A stretch of DNA of 54,687 nt, from the NCBI GenBank assembly GCA_030849075.1, contig JASAOO010003400.1, positions 1-54,687 on the forward strand, in the 5' to 3' direction. Origin of the DNA: Zelonia costaricensis. Lineage: Eukaryota; Euglenozoa; Kinetoplastea; Trypanosomatida; Trypanosomatidae. Of the stretch, positions 38,371-48,566 are shown one piece after another. Under the pieces are notes generated by a model. It ran no database searches. It saw only the letters and a program-made list of their open reading frames with translations, and was not told the origin of the DNA. Numbering within the stretch: the stretch's first letter is position 1; each line of letters starts with the position of its first letter. Both the position numbers and the translations under genes were made by a program.

Positions 38371-41300
38371 ATGCTCTCGCAGGCAATGCGGGAGCAGCGT
38401 CGCGGTGAGGGGATGCCGCCCCTGTCCTCGCCGTCGTCCACCTCCTCTGTGTTCCCCAACAACACGGCACTGAATCGCGCCACCCCGCCGCCGGGAGCGG
38501 CGCCGCTGAGCTCGTCTGCGTCGTCATCATCCGCCGACCTTGCGCGCCATGCAGAGACGAGCCAAGAGGTGGGCGGGATCTGGGGGCCGACACGCAGCCC
38601 CACCATCCGCCCTCCTCTAGGTGTCGCACCTCGGATGAGCGACGTTCACGCGGTGCCGCCGCCGTCCACGCCGACCCCGTCCGCGACTCCGCCTCCGACG
38701 GCGCTGGTGATGGAGTCGCTTGCTCGGCGGTACCGTGCGGAGGAGGGCCGCCTGCTGCGGTGGCGGCTCGGAGGCAGCAAGCCCGTTGCGCCTCGCAGCT
38801 CGAACCCCACCAGCGCCGGAGCTGGTCCCGGTGTGGAGGGTGTGCCGTACGCAACGGGCATGTCTGTGCTGGGCAGGAGCCGCGCTGCGCTGTCTCTCTC
38901 AGCGGCGGCGGCGGCGGGTCGAGGCAGCACTGGGGAGCGCCTGCGGGCTGGCGTGGCGGAGGCGGTGCAGCGCTCGCACATTGCGCGGGCGGTGCAGGCG
39001 TGGTGGCGCGGTCGGGCGCAGCTCACTCGCATGGCCGCCAAGGAGCGCCACCGCCGGCACGCCACCGCCACCGCCGGTGTGCACCTTCTGGACGACTCGA
39101 TGACAGACCACGAAATGGCAAGTGTGGGCAGCGCGCCGGCGTACGGCACGGCGCACGCGGGGGAGCCGCCTGTTGCCCCCGCTCTGTCAGCGTGGGTCAG
39201 CAGTGCCGGCCGCGCGCTCATGCGGCACTTTTCGCCCTCGCTGGAGGTTTCCAATGCGGACCAGCACTGTGTGGGCCTGGAGCTGCACCGGCGTGCTGCC
39301 CATCGGCGCGCCGGCGTCCACGTGCGCGGTGATGACGCAGCCAGTCATGGGGTCGATGATGACTTCGAAGGCAGCTGGGACGCCGCAGCGGACCTTGAGC
39401 CGCAACAGCAGCAGCAACACTGCCACCGTGGGTACCCGGAGCCGGGGCAGCCCACGCTTGACACGGCTGGGGATGCGCTCGAGCGCTCTCCAGCCCCGAC
39501 TTCATCGTCCTCCTCTTCGGCGTCATCGCATGCGAGCCGGGAGGGCAGCAGGGACGGCGATGCCCTCCACGCACCCCGCGCTGCGGCACTGGGCGGTCGC
39601 ACCGTGGACGAGGGCAGCTTCACGCTCTCGTGGGTGCGCGGGCTGCGCGGCGACGGCCCCGCACGCGCGGTGGCCGACAGCGGCGCCGACTCCTTCCGCA
39701 GCGCCTCTCGTCTGTTCGCCCGCTCTCGCGCCCGCTTTGGGCGGTGGCTACGGCGGCAGCAGCGGCTGCAGGCAGCACGGCGCTCGCTGCACCGCGTCAG
39801 CCAGTGGCGCCGCTCCCACAGCGGCACAGTCGGGGCCCTTCCGCAGTCGGGCGCGGGACTGGGGGGGCTGTCGGAGGCCGTTCCCCGTGTCGGCGCGCTG
39901 CCACCGGCGCTGCGTGCGCGCACCGCAAACGCGCAGCCCTCGCCGTGGGAGGCGCCGCTGCCGGCACATCCCGAGGCTGCCGCGGACGGCACCGACACAG
40001 ACCGCAGCCCTGTTGAAGGCCCTCCGCGTCAGCGAGAGCAGCTGCTGGCTGCGATCGCGGCGGGCACGGCGGCGTGGCAGGCGCAGCTGCGCCGCAGCGA
40101 GGCGAAGGCGGAGGCTGCCCCAGCACTCGAAACCCGCGCAGCGGCAGGGGCGCCCGCAGTCGTGCCGCGCGCAGTGCAGCGAGCCCGCGACGACGCCGCG
40201 GCCCTCGCCCGTCTGTCGGGGAGCTTGGCAGTGCTGGCACAGCTGGAGAGGCGGGCGTCGACTGCCACGGCGCGTGGTCCCGGCGCAGAGGAGGCGGTCC
40301 GCGAGGCCAGCGAGCGTGCCACGGAAACTACCTCCTCTGCACGCTCTCTCGCGTCCCCCGCTCCGGACGCCAGCGAGAGCCGCCGGCGCGCATCGGCACC
40401 ACTGGGCCACGCCAACACGGATGCAGACGCGTCGGACGAGGACGGCGCCTTTCGAAGTCTCCTTCGCGAAACGACGCACACCCCACGCGACGCGGCGGTG
40501 CGCTCGGCCTACGACGCCGTCATGAGCGACGTCTGCGCGGCACTGGTGCGGGACGACGTCGACAGCGCGGTGGGCCTGCGGCGGAGTGCGGCGGACCGGG
40601 CGCTGACGCAGTGGGTGGAGCGTCAGGTGCTGCAGGAGTTGATGCACCCCGGCAGCGGCGACCAGCAGCACCCGCAACAGCGTGTGCAGCCGCTTGACTG
40701 CGTCGGCGTGCTGCGGCACCTTCGCTCAGGGGTGCCGGCGTCGCTGTCGTGCCTGCGATTGGACGAAGCGGACCGCCGCGCTCTTGACGAGGTGCGCAAC
40801 TTCGTGCGCGGCGACGCGACGGCCGCGGCGATCGGCACGGCGGGGTTCAAGATCTCGTTTGCCGAGCTCGCCTCGCTGCGCCCGGGCGAGTGGCTCAACG
40901 ACCAGGTCATCAACAACTACCTCGAGCTGCTGCGCCTCGAGGCGGGCGAGGCGTCGACCGCCGCTCCGGCAGCCGCCACGCGCCCCCGCCACGGCATCAC
41001 CGCCATGAGCACCCACTTTTACGCGAAGGTGGAGCAGGAGCTCGGCGTGGCAGACGTGCGCCTGTCCAACGACGCCCAGGCGCTGCCGCCCCTCTCTGCC
41101 AAGAGCGACATCCTGCGCTGGCTGCGGCGCAAGCAGGAGGCCCTGGCGCCCTACAAGGCTGCGGACCCGCAAGCGGTGCGGGCGGTGCTGGTGCCGGTGA
41201 ACATCGAGGCTCAGCACTGGGCCCTCGCGGTGCTGTACCGCGCCGACCGACGCTGGGTGCTGTACGACTCCCTCTCCCGCTCCGCCACCGCGCGCCGGCG

Positions 41301-41940
41301 TGGGGCCGCCATCCTCGCCCGCCTCGCTCACGCCTGGCGCGAGGCCCAGCGGCACTACGGCCACCTCGAGGACGAGGCCGTGTCGGCGGCGGCCGCAGGT
41401 GGCGAGACGCCCGCCAGCGCCGTGACGGAAGTGGTGCCGACGCCGCAGCCGTGGGTGGCCGCGTGCCTCGTGGCGGCGCCGTGCACGCGCGGCGCGAGCT
41501 CCGGCGCGGCCTCCGCCGTCTCCCCGCTCGACTCCCTCGCGCCGTTCGGCTCCCTCGATGCGCTGCGCCGCGCGGAGAAGCGGCTGCGGCACCACGAAGA
41601 CCTCCTGGCCGAGCATGCCGCGGTCAAGGCGACGCGCGTGGAGGACGATGGCGGCATCGCCAAGACAGGGGCAGCGGGCTCGCAGCAGACGGAGCAGTGG
41701 ACCGACACGGAGGTGTCGTGGTTCACCGGCGGCTTCGGCCGTGCGCCGCAGCAGGCGAACGGGTACGACTGCGGCGTGTTCGTCTGTCAGGCCGCGTGGT
41801 GCGTCGCCCAGGGCGTGGCGGTGGACTTCACCCAGGCGGACGTGTCGCTGCTGCGAAGCGTGATCACGCTGGAGCTGCTCAGCAAGAAGCTGCTGCGCCG
41901 GTACCCGACCTCCTACACGTCTGGATCGGCCGATGTCTGA
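38371..41940 (+). CDS. Ulp1/SENP-type SUMO-specific cysteine protease (family C48)
   Basis: This 1189-residue protein has its protease domain in the last 370 residues. The domain opens with LRPGEWLNDQVINNYLELL, typical of Ulp1. The catalytic triad is His949 in AQHWALAVLY, Asp966 in VLYDSLS and Cys1134 in NGYDCGVFVCQ; the oxyanion Gln lies in the segment before the Cys (about residue 1129). Such enzymes mature SUMO and remove it from substrates, mostly at nuclear sites. About 130 residues of Ala/Arg-rich sequence are inserted between the Asp and Cys strands. The N-terminal 800 residues are largely disordered, with Arg/Ala-rich coils, and contain one IQ-like motif (AVQAWWRGRAQL, near residue 210) that might bind a calmodulin-like protein. 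The preceding TTG is in frame, but ATG at 38371 is the natural start. Confidence 0.93.
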   Translation: MLSQAMREQRRGEGMPPLSSPSSTSSVFPNNTALNRATPPPGAAPLSSSASSSSADLARHAETSQEVGGIWGPTRSPTIRPPLGVAPRMSDVHAVPPPSTPTPSATPPPTALVMESLARRYRAEEGRLLRWRLGGSKPVAPRSSNPTSAGAGPGVEGVPYATGMSVLGRSRAALSLSAAAAAGRGSTGERLRAGVAEAVQRSHIARAVQAWWRGRAQLTRMAAKERHRRHATATAGVHLLDDSMTDHEMASVGSAPAYGTAHAGEPPVAPALSAWVSSAGRALMRHFSPSLEVSNADQHCVGLELHRRAAHRRAGVHVRGDDAASHGVDDDFEGSWDAAADLEPQQQQQHCHRGYPEPGQPTLDTAGDALERSPAPTSSSSSSASSHASREGSRDGDALHAPRAAALGGRTVDEGSFTLSWVRGLRGDGPARAVADSGADSFRSASRLFARSRARFGRWLRRQQRLQAARRSLHRVSQWRRSHSGTVGALPQSGAGLGGLSEAVPRVGALPPALRARTANAQPSPWEAPLPAHPEAAADGTDTDRSPVEGPPRQREQLLAAIAAGTAAWQAQLRRSEAKAEAAPALETRAAAGAPAVVPRAVQRARDDAAALARLSGSLAVLAQLERRASTATARGPGAEEAVREASERATETTSSARSLASPAPDASESRRRASAPLGHANTDADASDEDGAFRSLLRETTHTPRDAAVRSAYDAVMSDVCAALVRDDVDSAVGLRRSAADRALTQWVERQVLQELMHPGSGDQQHPQQRVQPLDCVGVLRHLRSGVPASLSCLRLDEADRRALDEVRNFVRGDATAAAIGTAGFKISFAELASLRPGEWLNDQVINNYLELLRLEAGEASTAAPAAATRPRHGITAMSTHFYAKVEQELGVADVRLSNDAQALPPLSAKSDILRWLRRKQEALAPYKAADPQAVRAVLVPVNIEAQHWALAVLYRADRRWVLYDSLSRSATARRRGAAILARLAHAWREAQRHYGHLEDEAVSAAAAGGETPASAVTEVVPTPQPWVAACLVAAPCTRGASSGAASAVSPLDSLAPFGSLDALRRAEKRLRHHEDLLAEHAAVKATRVEDDGGIAKTGAAGSQQTEQWTDTEVSWFTGGFGRAPQQANGYDCGVFVCQAAWCVAQGVAVDFTQADVSLLRSVITLELLSKKLLRRYPTSYTSGSADV

Positions 41941-43577
41941 GTAAAGCCTCGGGGGAGCGGGAGAGGGGGCCCGATGTTGTTTGAGTTTTTTTGGGCGTGG
42001 TGATGGCGATGCGCGGGGGGGGTGCCTTCTGCCGAATCCCGTCTTCCTCTCTCCCTTCCTCTTTCAATCTAAACCCGATCTTTGGGGACCCCCACGCCCT
42101 TCCTCACCCCGTCACCCTCCACTTTTTGGGTGGACGCTAATCCGCGGAGCAGAAGACAAAGGAAAACACACTCACGCACTCGGGCGAACACACAGAAGCT
42201 GCGGCACGCGAGACACTTGCTGGTCGGTGCGTGATGGGCACCACAGCGGTGTGGAAGTTCGGTGTGGACGGACCTCACCCGCACTCTGCCCTGCATCGCA
42301 GCGGTGGTCCAGTCCTGGCGAGAGGGGTGAAGCAAACACGCGTTGACCCACCTCGACACTCGTGTGCCCTGCACCGGAGCACCCGTGTCGTCGCGGAGCG
42401 CCGTGCTTCGCGTTCTCCAAAGGTGCCCGCACGAGAGTGGTCATCAAGACCAACTCTTCTCTTCCTCTGTCTCGCGCCTTCACCCCTCCCCTCTCCCAAC
42501 CCCGCATGACTCTGTGTTCACCGCCTTGTGCATCGCCCACCACCACCACTGCCGCACTCACCTCACTCGCACTCCACCCCCCCCTGTGTTGGGTGATGCC
42601 ACACCCTAGTCTCTACTCGTCCTTCTCGCTTCCTTTTAGTTTGCCCATACCCACACGCGTTGCCGCCGTCGTCACAACTGCGGACTGGGACACGCCTGCC
42701 CCTCCCTCGCCAGCGTCCCCCTGCACTAAGTCTCCCAATTCTCCACTCTCTCAGCCCCCTCTCCCTCCCGCACCTGTCGTTCACGAGCCTCCGACATCCC
42801 GCCTGTCACGCGAACACACACATACGCGTTTTTCTTTTTGTTTTGCCTTTACGCGCCCCTCGTAAAGCGCATTTTGGCGGATCTCTTGGCTTCGATCAGC
42901 ACCGCCACGCAAAATTTTGTTTTGCTCGTCCTCCTTCTTTCTAGAAGAGTCCAAGTCTCCTTTCTTCCTTTGCTTTCTGTGCACCCCCTCCTCCCTCCCG
43001 CCTCCTCATTGTGTGTCTCCTCCTCGACTGCGTCGTGCGGTGCGCAGCCGCCGCCGCTCGTGGCGCTTCGTCTCCTCCGCTCATCACACTTCGCGCGCGG
43101 TCTCACGCTCTGTGTGTCTGCTGCTGCTGTCTGCTGCTCTCTGTTGTTGCTTTCTCTTTCACTCTCTCTTCTCCCCCCTTTTCTCTTCACATCGGACGCG
43201 TTTTTAGCCAGGCTGACCGGGTGCACTTCCATCATCGCGTGCGGTGTTAACGTCGCGTTGCGCGCTCCGCCACTGGTGTGCCCCCATCCATCCGCAGCGC
43301 ATCGAGCTTTCCTCTCGCTGCTCGTCACCACCACCGCCCCCCTCCCCTCTCCTGTTGCTCTGCGTGTCTGCGTGTTTGTGTGCACCCGATTGCGGCGAGC
43401 GGCGCAACGGCCACTGGAACGCGGCCCCGGCAGGTCAGCTGTCATTCACTGACTCGTCTGTGCGCGCCCACCCCGCGCTGCCATCCCTTGTCTCCATCAA
43501 CCTGCCGCACTCGCACTCGCCCCCTCCCCCTCCCCTTTACCTCCCTTCGGTGCAGGAGTACACGGCAACGGTCCACA
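41941..43577. other. Spacer
   Basis: No gene is seen. The second half is pyrimidine-rich. A tract at 43141-43205 ends in TTTTTAG with AG at 43206-43207, and another at 43521-43553 ends in AG at 43554-43555, only 22 bases before the ATG at 43578. Confidence 0.5.
43521..43555 (+). promoter_or_regulatory. Candidate trans-splice acceptor
   Basis: A C/T tract is followed by GCAG with the AG at 43554-43555. The resulting 5' UTR for the 43578 gene would be 22 nt. An upstream alternative is AG at 43206-43207. Confidence 0.4.
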
Positions 43578-44528
43578 ATGGGCGGCGACTCCAGCAAGCA
43601 CTCGAACGCGTCGTCGGCGCAGATGCGGAGCCGTGAGCGGAAGCGCAGCGGGCTCTCTTCCGCCCTCGCTGGCGGCGACTGCCGCAGTGGTCCGCTCGGC
43701 GGCCGCACGGCTCGGGTGGGCCCCGTCTACGGGGAGGCTCCGGACTACATCCCCCCGTCGCCGGTGCGCTGCACGGTCGTGCCCATCGCAGCCCGCAGTC
43801 AGCTGGACGCGGCTCTGACGTGGATTCCAGACACCGAGGCCGCTCTGATTGCGGAGTGGAACTGCGAGCGGCTCGACGGCGGTGCAGCGGCTGCTGCAGA
43901 GGCGCAGCATCCACGCGGCGGTTCCTCTGCGAATGCGGGGGCTGCAGGAGCCAAGGTCGCCCCCAGCCCCGCCACGCCAGGCATGACCTCGTCCTCGACC
44001 TGCCCCGCCTCCACGCCGCCGTCGCCGACGCACCTGCAGACGTCGTCGGGACTGCCGGCCACGTGTGACCTCGAGGACGTGCTCAGGGGCCGCAGCACCG
44101 GCCTCACCTTCAAGGTGCCCACGACATGGACGCAGCTGCACGCGCCGCACATCACCTCCACGAGCGCCTCGAGCAAGTCGCTGCACAGCCCCACAAGCCC
44201 CAAGGCGGCGGCGCTAGCGCAGCTGCCGAACGCCGACCTGGCCGACGCATCGGCGTCCGCGCCGGTGGTGGTGGCCGCGCTGCCGGTTGGCATGGAGTAC
44301 TTCCGCGCGCTGCAGACGCGTTGGCTGGCACCAGCGCAGCGCGCCATGCCGCCGGCCACCGATGAGGATGACCTCAACGACTCTGCGATATTAGAGGCCG
44401 TCGCCGAATCGAATGGCGATGTGCTAAGTCCGCCCGTGCCGCTCGGGTACATGATCGACCTGTTCGTGCCCCAGTGGCAGTCCGAGGGGCTCTACGAGGC
44501 AGCGCAGGACTACCAGCAACACCGATGA
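43578..44528 (+). CDS. Hypothetical N-myristoylatable protein, tandem family member 1
   Basis: This 316-residue protein starts MGGDSSKHSN, which fits an N-myristoylation site (Gly2, Ser6). Two blocks are shared with the gene at 45826. Block 1 (residues about 60-95) has PVRCTVVPI, an Arg, then W-x5-EA-x-L-x3-W. Block 2 (residues about 235-310) has LPVGMEYFRALQ, an acidic DDLNDS patch, then PPVPLGYMIDLF and a final SEGLYEAAQDY. A short LTFKVPTTW strand lies between them. The linkers are Ala/Ser/Pro-rich. I do not recognise a named domain; the SMP/calpain-like DUF1935 domain was considered but its motifs are absent. The tandem arrangement and end-to-end shared order indicate duplication. A membrane-associated regulatory role is only inference. 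Confidence 0.83.
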   Translation: MGGDSSKHSNASSAQMRSRERKRSGLSSALAGGDCRSGPLGGRTARVGPVYGEAPDYIPPSPVRCTVVPIAARSQLDAALTWIPDTEAALIAEWNCERLDGGAAAAAEAQHPRGGSSANAGAAGAKVAPSPATPGMTSSSTCPASTPPSPTHLQTSSGLPATCDLEDVLRGRSTGLTFKVPTTWTQLHAPHITSTSASSKSLHSPTSPKAAALAQLPNADLADASASAPVVVAALPVGMEYFRALQTRWLAPAQRAMPPATDEDDLNDSAILEAVAESNGDVLSPPVPLGYMIDLFVPQWQSEGLYEAAQDYQQHR

Positions 44529-45825
44529 CAGAGCCCCGCTGTTGTTCTCGCCTGGGGCTCATCAGAGTTGAAACCGAGGCGCTATGCTAGTGTGAGTGTG
44601 TGACGCAAAAGGGAGAGTCGTGTAACACGTGCGCGTGTCCATGACTGTGTGTGTATGTGTGTACGGTTGTTTACTCATTTTCAATGTGAACGCGCACGTG
44701 TGTGCGTGAATCCACGTGGCGCGTTTGTACTTCCGTGTGTGTGTGTGCATGTGTATCAGGAAATCTGCGGTGGGTCATCGCGGTGGCGCAGCGCCAACCC
44801 CCCCCCCCCGCCTCGACGAATGGCGAAGATGTTCGAGCATGCTCTGACAGCTGAGGAACCAAAACAAACAAAAAAGGAAGCAGCACGAGCAGGAAGGCAA
44901 GAAGCCGGCTGGTCACCGGTGTGCATATGTGCGTGCGTGTAGGTGCGCAATGCTGGCTGAGGAGAAGGGGGGCAGGTGTAGAGGAAGTCATGTGGTGTCG
45001 CCTGCTGCTGCAAACACGTCCCGCTCTCACGCAGCCTGCTGGTTTCGTTCGCCCCCACACCAACGCCACGAGACGACTCGATACGAGAGGCTCTTCGTGA
45101 AGCGCTCGCTCGGCAGGCACCGAGGTGCTTCTCGATCTCCGATCCCTCTCTTCCTCGCACCGCTGCCGCAGGGGCGCTGTCACCCGTGACGATTGACGTC
45201 ATTTGCCGAACCCCTTCCCCTCTCCGCAACGAATGTGCGGCGGCGCTGCTGCTCCGTCAGCGCAATCCACTTCACCCCTCCCCCCCCCAATGTCCATCCT
45301 TCGCTGCTCCTGCCTTTCCCCGACCTTGACGCCCGAGTGAAGCGTGCAACACGGCCGTCTCTCTCTCTCGAGAGAGGCTCTCACACGCGCACCACAGCCC
45401 CCCCCCTCCCCACTCACTCCTGTCATCCTTCATTTTCTGTCTTCTCGGGATTTCGCGTGGTGCCCATCCTCGTCGCTCCACTCCGCCTTCGCGCTTTGCG
45501 CTGCACCACAAGGGTCTCTCCGTCCTTGTCTTCTTCCCCCCCCCCTCGTCCCCCGCTGCTTCCCCCCTCCATCACCTCCCCTCTACCTGGTTTCTCTCTC
45601 TCCCCGACCTGTGCACTGTACACAAAACGCACACATTCTCACACATACACACAAACGCCAACAGAGAAAACGCGCTCGTGGACTCGTGACGCCGCGCCCG
45701 CCGACTGGGCTCCTCCCCCCTTCCCCTCTTTGTGAGCGCTAGACGGTGCGCACAGGAGGCGCACCCCATCCGAGGCGCACGCTGTCGCTGCGTCAGACCC
45801 CTCTTGTCACCCCTCCGTAACAACG
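44529..45825. other. Spacer between tandem paralogs
   Basis: No gene is seen. A TG-rich tract lies at 44646-44665 and another at 44735-44754. The last 500 bases are C/T-rich and end near 45731; the first AG after the tract is at 45735-45736. Confidence 0.5.
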
Positions 45826-46605
45826 ACGGGCATTCAGTACTCTGCCGTTCGCGTGCCCGAGGGCCCGGTGGGGTGCACGCCAACCCCCATCGACGTCCGC
45901 GCGGCACGCGACCTCACCATCTCATGGCTCTCCCAGGCCGAGTCGATGCTGGTGAACGACTGGACAGAGGGGGAGCAGGCACGTCAGGCTCAGCAGCAGC
46001 AGCAGCGCCAGCAGCAGATCCAGCAGTTGCAGCAGCGCCCCGGCGCCACCGCAGCGGACAGGCTGCTGGCTGAGGCGGGCCTGCACCGCACGGCCGGCAC
46101 CTCCACCCCGACGCCGTCTCGCTCGCCCTCGGCGTCCTCAGACGATGAGGAGGACCCCGACGACACGAGGCGGGCGCAAGGGCTCGTGCCGCTCCGCTGT
46201 GACCACGCCCCGTTCCCCTTCAACCGCAGTAGTGGCCTTGTCTTCACCGTTCCACCGCAGCGCGACGGCGGCGGCGACGGCGGCGGTGGCGGGCTGGGGG
46301 CGCGTGGGCCGCTGAACAGCGTGCCGGTGGGCATCGACTACTACGCGGCGCTGCAGCGGGCCTGGTCGCGCGCGCCGGAGCGGCCGCCAAAGCTGCCTCC
46401 GCTTGCCACAGAGTCGGAGGTGAATCTGAGCGACATCGACGACGTGCTGTCCGGGGACTCCGACTACGAGGAGATGTACCCGCCGGTGCCGCTGGGGATC
46501 ATGATCAGCTACTTCGCCGTGGACTGGCGGGACAACGGCTTGTACGAAGCGGTGCAGCGGCGCGAGGACACCGTGGCGCAGCAGCCGCAGCGTGGCTCGC
46601 GGTAG
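45826..46605 (+). CDS. Tandem family member 2, no ATG at the homologous start
   Basis: The frame is open from 45736 (after a TGA at 45733) to the stop at 46605. The first ATG in frame is 45946, yet homology to the protein at 43578 begins earlier, at about 45859: GPVGCTPTPIDVR aligns without gaps to SPVRCTVVPIAAR, then W-x4-EA(S)-x-L-x3-W. Block 2 matches too: VPVGIDYYAALQ, an acidic LSDIDDVLS patch, PPVPLGIMISYF and NGLYEAVQRR. An ACG at 45826 followed by GGC would give a (M)GIQYS terminus, which fits a myristoylation motif, so I place the start there provisionally. Alternatives are initiation at 45946 (219 residues), a base error or strain mutation from ATG, or a decaying gene. The middle carries a poly-Gln run (about 45988-46040). 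The coding call is firm, the start is not. Confidence 0.62.
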   Translation, partial: TGIQYSAVRVPEGPVGCTPTPIDVRAARDLTISWLSQAESMLVNDWTEGEQARQAQQQQQRQQQIQQLQQRPGATAADRLLAEAGLHRTAGTSTPTPSRSPSASSDDEEDPDDTRRAQGLVPLRCDHAPFPFNRSSGLVFTVPPQRDGGGDGGGGGLGARGPLNSVPVGIDYYAALQRAWSRAPERPPKLPPLATESEVNLSDIDDVLSGDSDYEEMYPPVPLGIMISYFAVDWRDNGLYEAVQRREDTVAQQPQRGSR

Positions 46606-47704
46606 GGTCCTGAGCCCCACCCCGCTTTCGCCTCCCGCCCTCGCCCCCGCCGCCGCCGCCGACGATGTAGCCTAATGCTAACCTAGGTTCTCTTTTCACC
46701 ACACGCGTTTGTGTGTCTGCGTGTGTGTGTGAGACGCTCTCTCGACTGACGACGGTGGGTTCTCGCGTGGCCCACCCTTTGGCATGGGCACCTCGTGTGT
46801 GACAACCCCCGCGAGTGATGTGGCACAGGTGGGCTCGCCGCTCTTGATATGCTCTTGAGTCCACATGTTTATTCGTGTGTGGGTGTGTGTGTTTGTGTTT
46901 GTGCGTGTATCAGCGCTCTGAGGTGGGGTGACGGCCTCCGTTATAGCCGCTTTCGACGATGTTGTGTGAGGGAGGGGCGTAGAGGGCAGACGTACACGGG
47001 CAAAAAGCACTGGTCGATGTCCGTTTACGTGTGTACGTGTAAAGACGTGCCGGAGTACGGGTGGGCGATTGTGTGTGTGTGTGTGTGTGTGCCTGTGTGT
47101 GCCTCCGTCGTTGCGCATCTGCCATTGTGAGCACGTATGTGTGTGTCTGTGTGTAGAAGCTGATGGCTGTTTTAGGTTGTCGTGTGTGTCTGCGTGTGTC
47201 TGCACGGAGGCGTGCAGGCGGGTCTCACCGTGCGTCTGTATCGGTCCGAGCACGCTTGAACAGAGCTAAACCGAAACACAAAGAGAAAAAAAAGAGGAGG
47301 GAGAGAGCAATGCCAGTAACGAAGGATGGCTCGGCGTGCAGCGTGGGTGGCTTCATGGCGTGGCAGCCCGTAGTTGGCAGCGCGGAGGCTCGACACAGTC
47401 TGGATGGCAAGATGGTTGGAAATGTGCCTGCGTGCGCGAAGTGACGCCGCTAGGGGCTGTACACGTGCAACGTCGCACTTCGGCCGACGGGCGTCATGCG
47501 CACGACCGCAGGTATGCACTTCCGCCAAACCCACCGCGCCGGCACGTCACAGCGTTGACGTGGTGCTGCGTGCGTGTGTGTGTGTGTTGATGTATGCTGG
47601 CGTGCGCAGCAGAATTGGGAGAGCGGAGAGGGGAACCGCACGGGGGAGCGCATCCCGCGGCGTGTAGCGCCACTTCCTTTTGTGCGCACATCGAGGCACG
47701 GAAG

Positions 47705-47733
47705 ACACACACACACACACACACACACACACA
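47705..47733. repeat. CA microsatellite
   Basis: An uninterrupted (CA)n run in the spacer before the phosphatase gene. Confidence 0.85.
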
Positions 47734-48472
47734 GCCTCCGCACCTGCCTCCACCCGTCTGTCTCTCTCTCTCCTCCCCTCTGCCGTTCTTCCTCCGCGCC
47801 GCTCTCGTGTCCCCGGCCTACTGCACACACCCGCATGCTTCCCACCCTCCCCCTGGCACCGATGCCACATACAGCTTCTCGCATGCGTGTTTCGACTGCT
47901 CTGCCCACCCCCTTGTCCCTGCCCCTGCTCGCTCTCTTGCTTCTCCGCGGCTGCGCAGTTCCTCCTCGCACGTACACTCACACACCCATACCGACGTGAT
48001 CGAGCTGGCGCGTGTATTGCCTTTGTCTCTCTGCGACGCACGCGTCCTTCTCTTGTAGAGCCCCTCCTTCTTTCATCTCGACCTGCTCACGCCGTACCAA
48101 CGTGCGTGTGAGCGTGTGTGATCGAGTGTGTGTGTGTGCAGGAGGGGAATCTGTGCCTGCCTGTGTGGGTGCCTCGTGCACGCACCGCCGGGCACCTCCT
48201 CCTGTCCGAGCCGCAACCCTTGTGTTGACGTCTCAGCCCTCCCCTCCCCCTTTCTTCCGGAAAGGGGTGCCCCACTCCTTCGCCGTCGTGCTTCTTTTTG
48301 TGTGTGCGCGCGCGCGCGTTGGTTTGCCTTCGCGTGAGTCCGCAGGAGTATCGACGTCTCTCGCATGCACGTCGGCGCAGCGTAGGCAGTGGCTCTAATT
48401 TGTGTCCGCTAACCACTAATCGAGTAACCGCGCATCCCGTCTACCGCCACGCGTGTGTGTGCAGGCATTTCA

Positions 48473-48522
48473 CTTCCCTCTTCTTCTTCTTTTTTTTTTT
48501 TGCTTTGTGTTCCTTCCCTGAG
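48473..48522 (+). promoter_or_regulatory. Candidate trans-splice acceptor for the phosphatase gene
   Basis: A strong T/C tract with a run of twelve or more T is followed by the first AG at 48521-48522, 45 bases before the ATG at 48567. This is the clearest acceptor in the window. Confidence 0.55.
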
Positions 48523-48566
48523 GGTTCTGCGCAACGCGTCGGCGCACCAGCTCCGTCTCGCGCGCA

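Larger units (their letters stand above)
46606..48566. other. 2.0 kb gene-free spacer
   Basis: No gene is supported. TG tracts at 46713-46729, 46877-46911, 47071-47090 and 47569-47587 lie downstream of the upstream stop. A (CA)n tract at 47705-47733 lies nearer the next start. A T-rich tract at 48473-48515 precedes AG at 48521-48522. Confidence 0.5.

Noticed and set aside
43578..46605. Small myristoylated protein / calpain-like DUF1935 family for the tandem pair
   Set aside because: The N-termini fit, but the characteristic Y-x-NG and GLLFR-type motifs of that domain are absent.
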